Shown piece after piece: positions 1 through 10,189 of a stretch of DNA of 64,000 nt. The position numbers and the translations under genes were made by a program. Source of the stretch: Euglena gracilis (lineage: Eukaryota; Euglenida; Euglenophyceae; Euglenales); assembly GCA_039621445.1 (NCBI GenBank), contig CP154956.1:17613562-17677561 (forward strand). The letters run 5' to 3'. The first letter of the stretch is position 1, and each line of letters opens with the position of its first letter. The notes beneath the pieces are model-generated. The model was not told where the DNA came from. It was given only the letters and a program-made list of their open reading frames with translations, and searched no databases.

Positions 1-3000
1 TCCCCTCTGCCCCGGGCTGGGTGACCTGCGTCCCTCCCGTCCCTTTCCAAGTGACCCGCCCCGGTGCCGTGATTGTCCGTCCTGTTAGCCCCTCGGGGCC
101 TTTGGGGGGTCCTGCCCTTGCTCCTCCCTCAGCTGGCTGTGAAACGGTTTTCTGGGGCTGGGCTTGCCTGGCTTCCTGGGATTTTACTTCTGAGACTGAA
201 AAATTGTCGAGGCCCCCAGCCCAGTGGTCCTCCTGGTGGGCTGGGGCCCCCCGTCCACCCCAAGAACGGCCATATCTGTCAGACCGTTCCTGGCACCGCA
301 GCTCGTTTTCAGCGTGTCGAAAACCCTCTTCCAATCCCAGATTTGTTTCGTGGGGGGTGATTTTCACTGTATTGCCCCCCTGCAGCGTTGCCCCGTTCCT
401 CATCATCAGCCTCTCCAGCGCCCGTCAGCTGTAGAGCTTGATGAGGAAGGAGTCCCAGTGTGCCCTGACTGTCACCGGCTCCCCCTCACCCACAGCCTCC
501 TGGGCGAGTTGTACTGCCTTCTCCACTGTCAACCCTTGGATGTGCCACAGCCCCATTGTGGGCGCAGCCTGATTTTTTCGTGTCTGTTCCCTGATTATGG
601 CCCTTCGCATGGAATCTGGGAGCTGCCGTAAAACCAGGGCCTGTGCTTCCTCCTCTGAGGGGTTTTCCATTTGGCAAAAAATTAATTTAAACTGACTTTC
701 ATATTTACGCCACGCTGGGAGGGATAACTTGCCTGTGTTGACTGGTCTGAGGGCCCTGAGCTGCTCATGCAGCGAGGCCTGGATGTCATCGCCGTATTTC
801 TGGGCCAGCCAGTTCCAGACATCTTGGAACCTGACCCGTTTCCCCATCTCCTGTCGCCGCTGGAGTTCCAGCCGGCTGCTGTGGTCCAGGCAGCCGGTCA
901 GAACAAGCATTTTAAATTCCTCCCCCACTGGCTGTCCCATGGAAACCTGCTGCATGTAGAGCTGACATTTTACTGAAAGATCATGGAAATCACCTTTCAG
1001 CTCTGGTTTTACAAGGTCTTTGGTGAGGAGTGTCGCCAGCGGCCCCAAAAACTTGCTAGCTGCTGGGCTGTGGGCTGCTGGCGCCACGTGGACCGGAGCT
1101 GCCTGGACCCCCCGGACCCAGGCTCCCGTGTCCTGGGACCCGAAGGCCAGAGGGGCAGCGCTGCACGATGCTGCCCCAGCCCCAGGGGCCCAGGCAAAAG
1201 GGTCCATCGCCCCCGTGAACTCCCCTCCTGCGGGGAACCCACGGGGCTGGGGGGGCCACTGGTGCTCGGCTGATTTCACTCCAGGTTGATCCCTGCCCTG
1301 GCCCTGTAGATCTGCTGTGCCTGCTGCCTGTGCTTTCGCTGTGCTGGACTGTCCCGTCGTTCGTGAATTTTGCTGAGACTGTTGCTGCTGCTCCTGGGCT
1401 CCCAACCTGGCCAAAAAATTAAAAAATCCGTGAGCTTTAATCTGGCGTTCTGCTTCCTCCCAATCCACCCCCTGGAACCCGAACGTGCCAGGTGTCTGGG
1501 CAGCTGGGGTCCCTCCAGCAGCGGGGACCTGGACTGGACTGCCCCCCGCAGCCATGGGACCCTGGGGCTGGCGGCCCCCCGCAGCCGTGGGGCCCTGGTG
1601 CTGGCTGCCCCCTGGCACTGAAGGGCCTCTGCTGGCTGGGGGTGCTTCATTCCCCCCTGCCGAGGAAACAAAACAGGGACAGCGCTGGGAGTCCTGGCCA
1701 CTGAACCCACCGAACCCAGGTAAATTGGTTGGCACAGAACTGGAGTTTGCAGAACGGTTACCGATGAAACACTGGGAATCTGGCCACCCACAGCGGCAGC
1801 ACAAGCCACTGAGGGAGCACCACTGGGAACAGGAGAAAAAACCACAGACGTTTCGGCAGACAGGGCCCTGCCCCTCTGGGGGCCAAAACCCAAAAACCCA
1901 CTGGGAAAAACTGCAGCCACAGAAGCTGGGCCCGGGGATACCACTTCCCCGGGTGTTTGCGCTGCTGTCTCCGCTGCCTGGCTGCTGGGGCCAGCAGAGA
2001 GCCCCTGGGGGGCCACAGGCCCCTTGCCCCACTGGGGGCTGGGATGAGCTTGGAGCTGGTGCTGGGGGCCAGGAGGCTTATTCCCCCCCGCGGCGCCCGA
2101 GCCAGTCACTCTCTGCTATGGGCTCTCAATCTCTCACCCCCGGAATGGGCTGTGTTTGGTCTGTGGTTGCCGGGGGCACTCTGGCTTCAGGGCCTCGGGG
2201 GTCCTTGCTCTCCGGCCCCGCTCCTCTGGGTGGTTGCGGTAGCTCCTGGGCGGGGCGGCAAAAATTTTCAAAAATTTCGATTTTCTTTTTCAAAACGAAA
2301 AGCCGATTTTTTATTTCGGCATTTTATTTTGGTGTCCCCCTTATCGTTGAGTCCACCTCCATCAGCAGGGCGTTGTGGGCCTGGATCACCTGCCCGTGGG
2401 TGGTGACCTCTGCCAACAGCTCCTGCAGGCTGTGGCCCTGCCCCTCAGCCCTGGTTCATAGCTCCCTTATGTCTTCCCTTACGGCCCCTTGCTGTTCAGC
2501 GATGGATGAGGCTTGGCCGTGCAGTTCTGCTCCAAAAATTTGCAGGGCCTGTGCAATCCCTGCATTTCTTTCTTGCATCCCCCCGAGTTCACCGGTCAGC
2601 TGGTTTAATTTTGGTCCAGGGCCTCGGCCTGGGCCTGGTGCCGCCCGCTGGCCAATTCCTGGCTCCTCATCACCTCCTCCGTGGTGCGGACGGAGGTGAC
2701 GAGGAGCTCTTCAAAATTTTTCACTCGCCCAGCCATCGCCTCGTTAAACCCCTGCCCCTCGCCTGGCTGGTGACCCTGGCTGACGATGGCCTCGAGCCCT
2801 TGAACCCGCTGGGCTAGTTGGGCCACAGTCCCGAGGCCCTCGCTCAGCCGGGTGGTCACCTGCTCGCTGAGGGCTGTCATCCCCCCAGAAAAATTTTCCA
2901 TCTGCTTCTGCTGCAGATTTTGAAAATTTTCAGCCAGCTGGGACGCTAGCCCAGCCTGGGCTCTTTCCATTTGCTCCACTACTCCTTGAAAGTTTTCCGT

Positions 3001-3842
3001 GACCCGCTGAAACTGCAAGGACACCAACTGCTCCAGGCGGCTAACTGAAGCAGCTGTGGTCGCCCCCGCTTCAGCGAGCCGACTTTGCAGGTCGCCAACC
3101 CAACCGTCCAACCGCTGGATCTCCTGCCCCAGAACCACTGAGGCAGCGGCCTGTGCCTCCGCTTCCTCCCACAACCTCTGGGGGGGGTGCGGGGGGTGCC
3201 TCCCCTTCGGGCTCTGTTCTGGCACCAACCCCCCCTGGGCCGTCTGGTCCTCGTCCTCCACCATTTCCCCTGCTGGGGGCATCTCCTGCAGCTGCCACTG
3301 GGTGGTTCCGTCTGGGGCATGTCCTTGGGGCCCATCATGCCCAGGCCTGGCATGCACCAGCGAGAAATGGTCGGGTCCTGCTGGGAAATGCCCAGACCCG
3401 ACATGGCTCACCGGCGCATGTGCCGGCCGGGCATCCCCAGGGTTTTGCCAGGGCCCCCCTTCCAATGAAAGAGGCTGGGTCCGGTTTGAAATTCTTCTAC
3501 ATCTTCTTCTTCTGGTTCTTGCTCTTCTTCTTTGATCTTCCCCCGCATGGCGAATTGCCACATGACCTGCCTGGTCATGTCATGCACAAACTCCGGCATG
3601 ACCAGGCTGGGCATGCCAGAGAGCAGTCCCAGGCTGCCGGGCAGTGCCAAGCCGGACCCAGAATATTCTTGCTGCTGGGGGTCCGGCTGGGCTGGCCCAG
3701 CAATGGCCAGGAGCTGCTGGGCCTGGCTGTAATGGCTGGGGCTGTAATGGCTGTGGCTTGCTTCGTCGTCGTCCTCCTCCTGTGATTCGTAATCGGGGAG
3801 TGGCTCCCCAGGCTCACATAGTGTGAGCCCAGAGGGCTCAAA
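1..3842 (-). pseudogene. gag: gag of E1, broken and partial
   Basis: Capsid/coiled-coil Gag of a chromovirus. Three overlapping frames cover it: about 4058-3408, 3561-2605 and 2032-425. The N-terminal part is acidic and Pro/Gly-rich, the middle is a long coiled coil, and the capsid-like region lies at ~1030-430. The frame breaks near 3450, and again at an A-run near 2605 where this copy has four A and E2/E3 have six. A stop codon at 422-424 ends the capsid frame where E2 and E3 read on. Downstream sequence to position 1 matches gag before the zinc knuckles. This copy cannot make a full Gag without several corrections. Confidence 0.85.
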
Positions 3843-3858
3843 CCCTCCTCTGCGACCA
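3843..3858 (-). other. Primer-binding site of E1
   Basis: Directly after the LTR the minus strand reads TGGTCGCAGAGGAGGG. This complements the 3' end of a eukaryotic initiator tRNA-Met with about two mismatches, the same site as in E2 and E3. Confidence 0.75.
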
Positions 3859-4452
3859 TATAAGGGTTGCCCCTCCTGAGGTCCCTGTGAAGGGACACCT
3901 GGCGGCGCAACCCGCGTACGATCGTTTTTATTTGAGCCCTTCGGGCCCACCTGGTGGGGGTTTTCCCCTTGTTGAAAAAGTAGGGTAGGGGTGGGTGTTG
4001 GTGTAGATGGAGATGTTGATGTTGAATAACGGGAAAAGACATACTTTTGTCTCAACAAATGAACTTGAATACTTGATTAATGAGCCTTGAACTTGAAATT
4101 TGTCATTTGTATTTCCTTGATTTGCCCTTGAATTTGCCCTGCAAGCAAACAATTGGTGAACACAAATGACAGGGTGTGAACAGAGCCCTGCACAGAAAAT
4201 GTACAATTGAGGGGGGCTACAGGTGGGGAGGGCTACTTGGTATACTTTGCGCAATTCTTAATGAATTGCGCCAGACCAAGCGACCACCAAGGGAGTGCGC
4301 ACGCTTGGTCAAAATGGGCTGTGGGGCCCTCATGGGGCCAGTGGGGCCTCAAAAGGCCCTTGGGGGACTCGGAGCCCCCTCGCGGCCCTTCGTGGCCCCT
4401 TTGGGCCCCCTTGGGACCCCCCTTTGGGGCGGGCACCCTCGGACCGCGCACA
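3859..4452 (-). repeat. 5' LTR of E1
   Basis: Read on the minus strand it starts TGTGCGCGGTCC like the other LTRs here and ends next to the primer-binding site. It is ~75 bp shorter than the E2 and E3 LTRs because an internal stretch rich in GCGCAAG motifs is missing. The terminal CA has become TA, so this LTR end looks decayed. Confidence 0.85.
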
Positions 4453-4499
4453 CACGTTTTACATTTCTGTTGCCTGAATACCCCCCTGAGGCCTATAAG

Positions 4500-4904
4500 A
4501 TGGAATTTACCGATTGGGTAAGAGAAATTTTAAGGCCATTCACCATCCGAGCGCGAGTCGCAAATTGGCATTGCAAGGCAGACCCTGCCGTTTACCCGGG
4601 GATACCCCCACAGGTTCAATGCAACCACCCGCGCCTGAATTTTTGGATCTGGCCGGCAATGTTGCCACTTTGCTTCTGGGATAACCTCCAGAATTTTCTG
4701 CATCGAGAAGCCAACAGGCTCGGCGTACGATTACCCTACGGGTACACGCAAACCTGGGAATCACCCGACTATGATGTCGATGAGCCTGAAAGGCAACTTG
4801 TAAATTTTTTACCTCCGATACTGGAGATAGTGGAAACTCCTGAAGGATATTGCGTTCGGGAGATCAGACCACCGACTCCCAGGAAATGGCCATCTGTGCC
4901 ATAG
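4500..4904 (+). CDS. Unrecognised 134-residue ORF between E1 and E2
   Basis: An ATG at 4500 opens a 134-codon frame ending at 4904. The composition looks coding: rich in Trp, Pro and aromatic residues, with motifs such as NFWIWPAMLPLCFW and an acidic DYDVDEPE stretch. The frame stays open upstream only into the E1 LTR, so E1 may have inserted into or next to the gene and removed its 5' part. The 3' two thirds are repeated inverted at 27541-27698, where a small insertion breaks the frame. I recognise no family. It could be a host exon or a viral remnant. No splice or promoter signal was identified. Confidence 0.4.
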   Translation: MEFTDWVREILRPFTIRARVANWHCKADPAVYPGIPPQVQCNHPRLNFWIWPAMLPLCFWDNLQNFLHREANRLGVRLPYGYTQTWESPDYDVDEPERQLVNFLPPILEIVETPEGYCVREIRPPTPRKWPSVP

Positions 4905-5431
4905 ATATCCCAGGCCTACAGACCACAGGTCCATGGATCCTGTTCTCACCTTTCCATCAGGCCTATAGGCCCTGTATTCGGTATCCATCCCAGGCACATC
5001 TGCCAATATGTATTTATACTTTACATATCTAGCCCCTCTCTTTTGGGCTACCGCCCGTCTGTCGAGGTATAAGCCTCTGGGGATACCCCATTGGCAACAT
5101 CGTGTCCGCGCCGCGTTGCGAAGTCTTCCCCAGCGGTATATGCCGCCAGTAAGAAGGCGCACAGCGCACAGCGTGCACACCGTAATAATAGTTTTCAACT
5201 TGTCACTTTTCGGCCATAAGGCCCCATAAGACTGCCAGACAGCAAAACTTCTGTCTAAGGTCTTTTGACCAGCCCCCCACTCCTCTCTCCTTAACCCCCT
5301 GGGCAAAACTTCGCTGTCGCCGGCAGTTGGTTTTGTAAATAGGTCTTTCTCCCTGGTCAGATATGACTGGCCAGGTGTCCCCTCCTTCCACACCCTACCC
5401 TTCAATAATTTCAGATTATGAAATGAGACCT

Positions 5432-6100
5432 TGTGCGCGGTCCGAGGGTGCCCGCCCGAAGGAGGGGTCCCAAGGGGACCCAAAGGGGCCACGAAGGGCC
5501 GCGAGGGGGCTCCAAGGCCCCCAAGGGCCTTTTGAGGCCCCACTAGCCCCCAAGGGGGCCCCACAGCCCATTTTGACCAAGCCAGGGGAAGGTAAAGGAG
5601 GGGGCAGGTTGAGGGGGCCAACAGGCAACCCCCAAGGGGATGCGCAAGCCCTGCTGGGATTTGCGCAAGCATGCGCACCCCCTTGGTGGGCGCTCAGATG
5701 GCGCAATTCATTAAGAGTTGCGCAAAGTATACCAAGTAGCCCCCCCAGCTGTAGCCCCCCTCCAATTGTACATTTTCTGTTCACAGGGCTCTGTTCACAT
5801 ACTGCCATTTGTGTTCACCAATTGTTTGCTTGCAAGGGATTTCAAGGACATATCAAGGAAATACAAATAACAAATTTCAAGTTCAAGTCTCATTGATCAA
5901 GAATTCAAGTTCATTTGTTGAGGCAAAAGTATGTCATTTTCAACGCCACCATCCTTGCCAACACCCACCCCTACCCCACTTTTCCTCCAAGGGGAAAACC
6001 CCCACCAGGTGGGCCCGATGGGCTCAAATTTAATTGATCGTACGCGGGTTGCGCCGCCAGGGGTCCCTTCACAGGGACCTCAGGAGGGGCAACCCCTACA
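5432..6100 (+). repeat. 5' LTR of E2 (669 bp)
   Basis: Starts TGTGCGCGG, ends CCTACA, and is paired with 17377-18044. The first half has ordered G and C runs, the middle has GCGCAAG-type repeats, and the 3' part is A-rich. An ATG at 5931 opens a frame that continues through the primer-binding site into gag. I could not place a TATA box or the R boundary. Confidence 0.93.
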
Positions 6101-9100
6101 TGGTCGCAGAGGAGGGTTTGAGCCCTCTGGGCTCACACTATGTGAGCCTGGGGAGCCACTCCCCAATTATGAATCACAGGAGGAGGACGAGGACGAAGTA
6201 AGCCACAGCCATGACAGCCCCAGCCATTACGGCCAGGCCCAGCAGCTCCTGGCCATCGCCGGGCATGCCCAGCCGGACCCCCAGCAACCTGAACCATCTG
6301 GGTCCGGCATGGCATTGCCCAGCAGCCTGGGACTGCTCTCCGGCATGCCCAGCCTGGTCATGCCAGGGTTTGTGCATGACATGACCAGGCAGGTCATGTG
6401 GCAATTTGCAATGCGAGGCAAGATCAAAGAAGAAGAGGAAGAACCGGCAGAAGAAGAAGGCGAAGAAGAATTTGCAAGCCATGCCCAGCCCCTTCTATTG
6501 GAGGCGGGGCCCTGGCAGAACCCTGGGGATGCCGGGCCGGCACATGCGCCGGTGGGCCATGTCGGGTCTGGGCATTTCCCAGCCGGCCCCGACCATTGCT
6601 GGCTGGTGCATGCCGGTCCCGGGCATTATGGGCCCCAAGGACATGCCCCAGACCCAGCCACCCAGTGGCAGCTGCAGGAGCTGCCCCCAGCAGGGGATTT
6701 GATGGAGGACGAGGACCAGACAGCCCAGGGGGGGTTGGTGCCAGAACAGAGCCCGAAGGGGAGGCACCCCCCGCACCCCCCCCAGAGGTTGTGGGAGGGG
6801 GCTGAGGCACAGGCCGCTTCCTCGGTGGTTCTGGGACAGGAGATCCAGCGGTTGGACGGTTGGGTTGGCGACCTGCAAAGTCGGCTCGCTGAAGCGGGGC
6901 TCACCACAGCTGCTTCAGTTAGCCGCCTGGAGCAGTTGGTGTCCTTGCAGTTTCAGCGGGTCAGGGAAAACTTTCAAGGAGTGGTGGAGCAAATGGAAAG
7001 GACCCAGGCTGGGCTAGCATCCCAGCTCGCTGAGAACTTTCAGAAACTGCAAGAGAAACAAATGCAAACTTTTGCGGGGGGGATGGCAGCCTTCAGCGAG
7101 CTGGTGACCAGCCGGCTGAGCGAAGGCCTCGGGACGGTGGCTCAACTAGCCCAGCGGGTCCAGGGGCTCGAGGCCATCGTCAGCCAGGGTCACCAGTCAG
7201 CTGAAGGGCAGGGGTTTAACGAGGCGATGGCTGGGCGGGTGAAAAAAGTTTGAGGAGCTGCTCATCACCTCTGTCCGGACAACGGAGGAGGTGATGAGGA
7301 GCCAGGAATTGGCCAGCGGGAGACAGCAGGCCCAGGCCGAGGCCTTGGACCAAAAAATTAAACCAGCTGACGGGTGAACTCGGGGGGCTGCGAGAAAGAA
7401 ATGCAGGGATTGCACAGGCCCTGCAAAATTTTCGGGCCGAACTGGACGGCCAGGCCTCAACCATCGCCGAACAACAAGGGGCCATAAAGGAGGAGATAAG
7501 AGAGCTAAGGACCAGGGCTGAGGGGCAGAGCAACAGCCTGCAGGAGCTGTGGGCCGAGGTCATCACCCACGGGCAGGTGATCCAGGCCCACAACTCCCTG
7601 CTCCTGGAGGTGGACTCAACAATAATGGGGGCACCAAAAGAAAATGCCGAAATAAAAAATCGGCTTTTCGTTTTGGAAAAAAAAATCCAAAATTTTGAAA
7701 TTTTTTGCCCCCCCATCCAGGAGCTACCGCAGCCACCCAGAGGAGTGGGGCCGGAGAGCGAGGACCCCCGAGGCCCCGCAGCCAGAGTGCCCCCGGCAAC
7801 CACAGACCCCCAGACCCAGTCCACGCCGGGGGCCCAGAGTGCCAATGGCTCGGGTGCCGCGGGGGGCAATATGCCTCCTGGCCCCCAGCACCAGCTCGCA
7901 GTCCATCCCAGCGTGCTGGGAGGCAAGGGGCCCGTGGCCCCCCAGGGGCTCTCTGCTGGCCCCAGCAGCGGGGCAGCGGTGGCAGTGGCCCACACACCCG
8001 GGGAAGTGGTATCCCCGGGACCAGCTTCTGTAACTGCAGTTTTTCCTAGTGGGTTCTCGGGTTCTGGCCCCCAGAGGGGCAGGAGTGTTGTCCCTGGTTC
8101 TTCGGCGGAGGGGAATGCAGCACCCCCAGCCAGCGGGGGCTCTTCGGCACCAAGGGGCAGCCAGCCCCAGGGTCCCATGGCTGCGGGGGGCAGTCCAGTC
8201 CAGGTCCCCGCTGCTGGAGGGACCCCAGCTGCCCAGACACCTGGCACGTTCGGGTTCCAGCGGCTGGATTGGGAGGAAGCAGAACGCCAGATTAAAGCTC
8301 ACGGATTTTTTAATTTTTTGGCCAGTTTGGGAGCCCAGGAGCAGCAACAGTCTCAGCAAAAATCACGAACGACGGGACAGTGCAGCACAGCGAAACCACA
8401 GGCAGCAGGCACAGCAGATCTACAGGGCCAGGGCAGAGATCAACCTGGGGTGAAATCAGCCGAGCACCAGCAGCCCCCCCAGCCCCGTGGGTTCCCTGCA
8501 GGAGGGGAGTTCACGGGTGCAATGGACCCTTTCGCCTGGGCCCCTGAGGCTGGGGCAGCATCGTGCAGCGCTGCCCCTCTGGCCTTCGGGTCCCAGGACA
8601 CGGGAGCCTGGGTCCGGGGGGTCCAGGAAGCTCCGGTCCACGTGGCGCCAGCAGCCCCCAGCCCAGCAGCCAGCATATTTTTGGGGCCGCTGGCGACACT
8701 CCTCACCAAAGACCTTGTAAAACCAGAGCTGAAAGGGGATTTTCATGATTTTTCAGTAAAATTTCACCTTACATGCAGCAGGTTTCCATGGGACAGCCAG
8801 TGGGGGAGGAAGTTAAAATGCTTGTTCTGACCGGCTGCCTGGACCACAGCAGCCGGCTGGAACTCCAGCGGCGACAGGAGATGGAGGAACGGGTCAGGTT
8901 CCAGGATTTTTGCAACTGGCTGGCCCAGAAATACGGCGGTGACATCCAGGCCTCGCTGCAGCTGCAGCTCAGGGCACTCAGACCAGTCAACACGGGCAAA
9001 TTAACCCTCCCAGCGTGGCGTGAATACGAAAGCCAGTTTAAATTAATTTTCTGCCGGATGGAAAACCCCTCTGAGGAGGAAGCACAGGCTATGGTTCTGC

Positions 9101-10017
9101 AGCAGCTCCCAGATTCCATGCGTAGGGCAATAATCAGGGAGCAGACCCGAAATAATCAGGATTCGCCCACAGTGCGGCTGTGGCACATCCCTGGGTTGAC
9201 GGCGGAAAAGGCAACACAGCTCGCCCAGGAGGCTGTGGGTGAAAGGGAGCCGGTGACAGTCAGGGCACACCGGGACTCCTTCCTCATCAAGCTCTACAGC
9301 CGGCGGGCGCTGGAGAGGCTGATGATGAGGAACGGGGCAACGCTGCAGGGGGGCAATACAGTGAAAATCACCCCCCACGAAACAAAGCTGGGATTGGAAG
9401 AGGTTTTTCGACACGCTGAAAACGAGCTGCGGTGCCAGGAACGGTCTGACAGCTATGGCCGTTCTTGGGGTGGACGGGGGGTCCCAGCCCACCAGGAAGA
9501 CCACTGGGCTGGGGGCCTCGACAATTTTTCAGTCTCGGAAGTGAAATCCCAGGAAGCCGGGCCAGACCAGCCCCAGAAAACCGTTTCACCGCCAGCTGAG
9601 GGAGGAGCAAGGGCAGGACCCCCCAAAGGCCCCGAGGGGCCACAGGACAGGCAATCACGGCACCGGGGCGGGTCACCTGGAAAGGGACGGGAGGGACGCA
9701 GGTCACCCAGCCCGGGGCAAAAGGGGAAGGGGTTCGGCAAGGGAGCTGGCAAGGGCGGCCCAGATTTTCGCCCCGCCAGGTCCCCAACCCCCCACCCAGC
9801 CACCAACAGGGAACAAACCCCACCGAGGAGCCCCCGGAGTGGCCCCTCGGTGGACCAGCCCTGCAGCCAGTGCGGGGCCACAGATCACTGGTCTCGGGAA
9901 TGCCCTGGAAAAAAATGTTATGAGTGCGGGAAAACGGGACATCTGGCACGATATTGCTGGTGGAGAAAGGGAAAGGGGAAGGGGGCGTCCACACCCCCAC
10001 GGCGGGGGAGTGCCTGA
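5931..10017 (+). pseudogene. gag: gag of E2, very large, with frame breaks
   Basis: Structural protein of the particle, about 1,300 residues when all frames are counted, unusually long for Ty3/gypsy. Order: acidic Pro/Gly region (~6120-6800), long coiled coil (~6840-7690), Pro/Gly/Ala-rich linker (~7700-8680), capsid-like region (~8690-9300), basic Ser/Pro region, and two CCHC zinc knuckles (CSQCGATDHWSREC and CYECGKTGHLARYC, ~9865-9960). Open frames are 5931-7253, about 7360-8830 and 8773-10017. Breaks are a six-A run at 7242-7247, a six-A run at 7352-7357, and a one-base loss near 8772. E3 has the first two breaks too but not the third. The frame is open from inside the LTR, so the true start may be the ATG at 5931. 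Confidence 0.85.
6101..6116 (+). other. Primer-binding site of E2 (initiator tRNA-Met-like)
   Basis: TGGTCGCAGAGGAGGG begins at the base after the LTR. Metazoan initiator tRNA-Met 3' ends would give TGGTAGCAGAGGATGG, so 14 of 16 bases agree. The true host tRNA is not in the window. Confidence 0.8.
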
Positions 10018-10189
10018 AAAAGCGGGGGCCAGAAGGGAGGGGACGGGGGCCCAGGGTGCCCCCAACACGGCCCTCGGAAGGGGGGTAAGGAACAGGCTCA
10101 CGGAGAGGGTTGGGTTTTGGTCAAGGGCAGATCCGGACCTGGACCTGCACGGTTCCCCCAGCCCCCCCTGACTGAGACACGAAAAGGGG

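Larger units (their letters stand above)
1..4452 (-). mobile_element. E1: 5' part of a Ty3/gypsy chromovirus, cut by the window edge
   Basis: On the minus strand an LTR at 4452-3859 is followed by a primer-binding site and a gag region closely related to those of E2 and E3 in this window. Position 1 falls inside gag, upstream of the zinc knuckles, so pol and the 3' LTR lie outside the window. E1 is head-to-head with E2, with about 980 bp of other sequence between their 5' LTRs. It is the most diverged of the three copies: its LTR is 594 bp instead of ~669 bp and gag is broken in several places. No target-site duplication can be tested because the other end is missing. Confidence 0.9.

Noticed and set aside
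1485-2699. 404-codon plus-strand frame
   Set aside because: Lies opposite gag of E1; Pro/Gly/Ser-rich translation with no family, a shadow of the gag reading frame.
4809-5678. 289-codon minus-strand frame, also open at 26721-27632
   Set aside because: Runs from the LTR into the flank in both arms, but the arms are duplicates, so shared openness is not independent evidence, and no family is visible.
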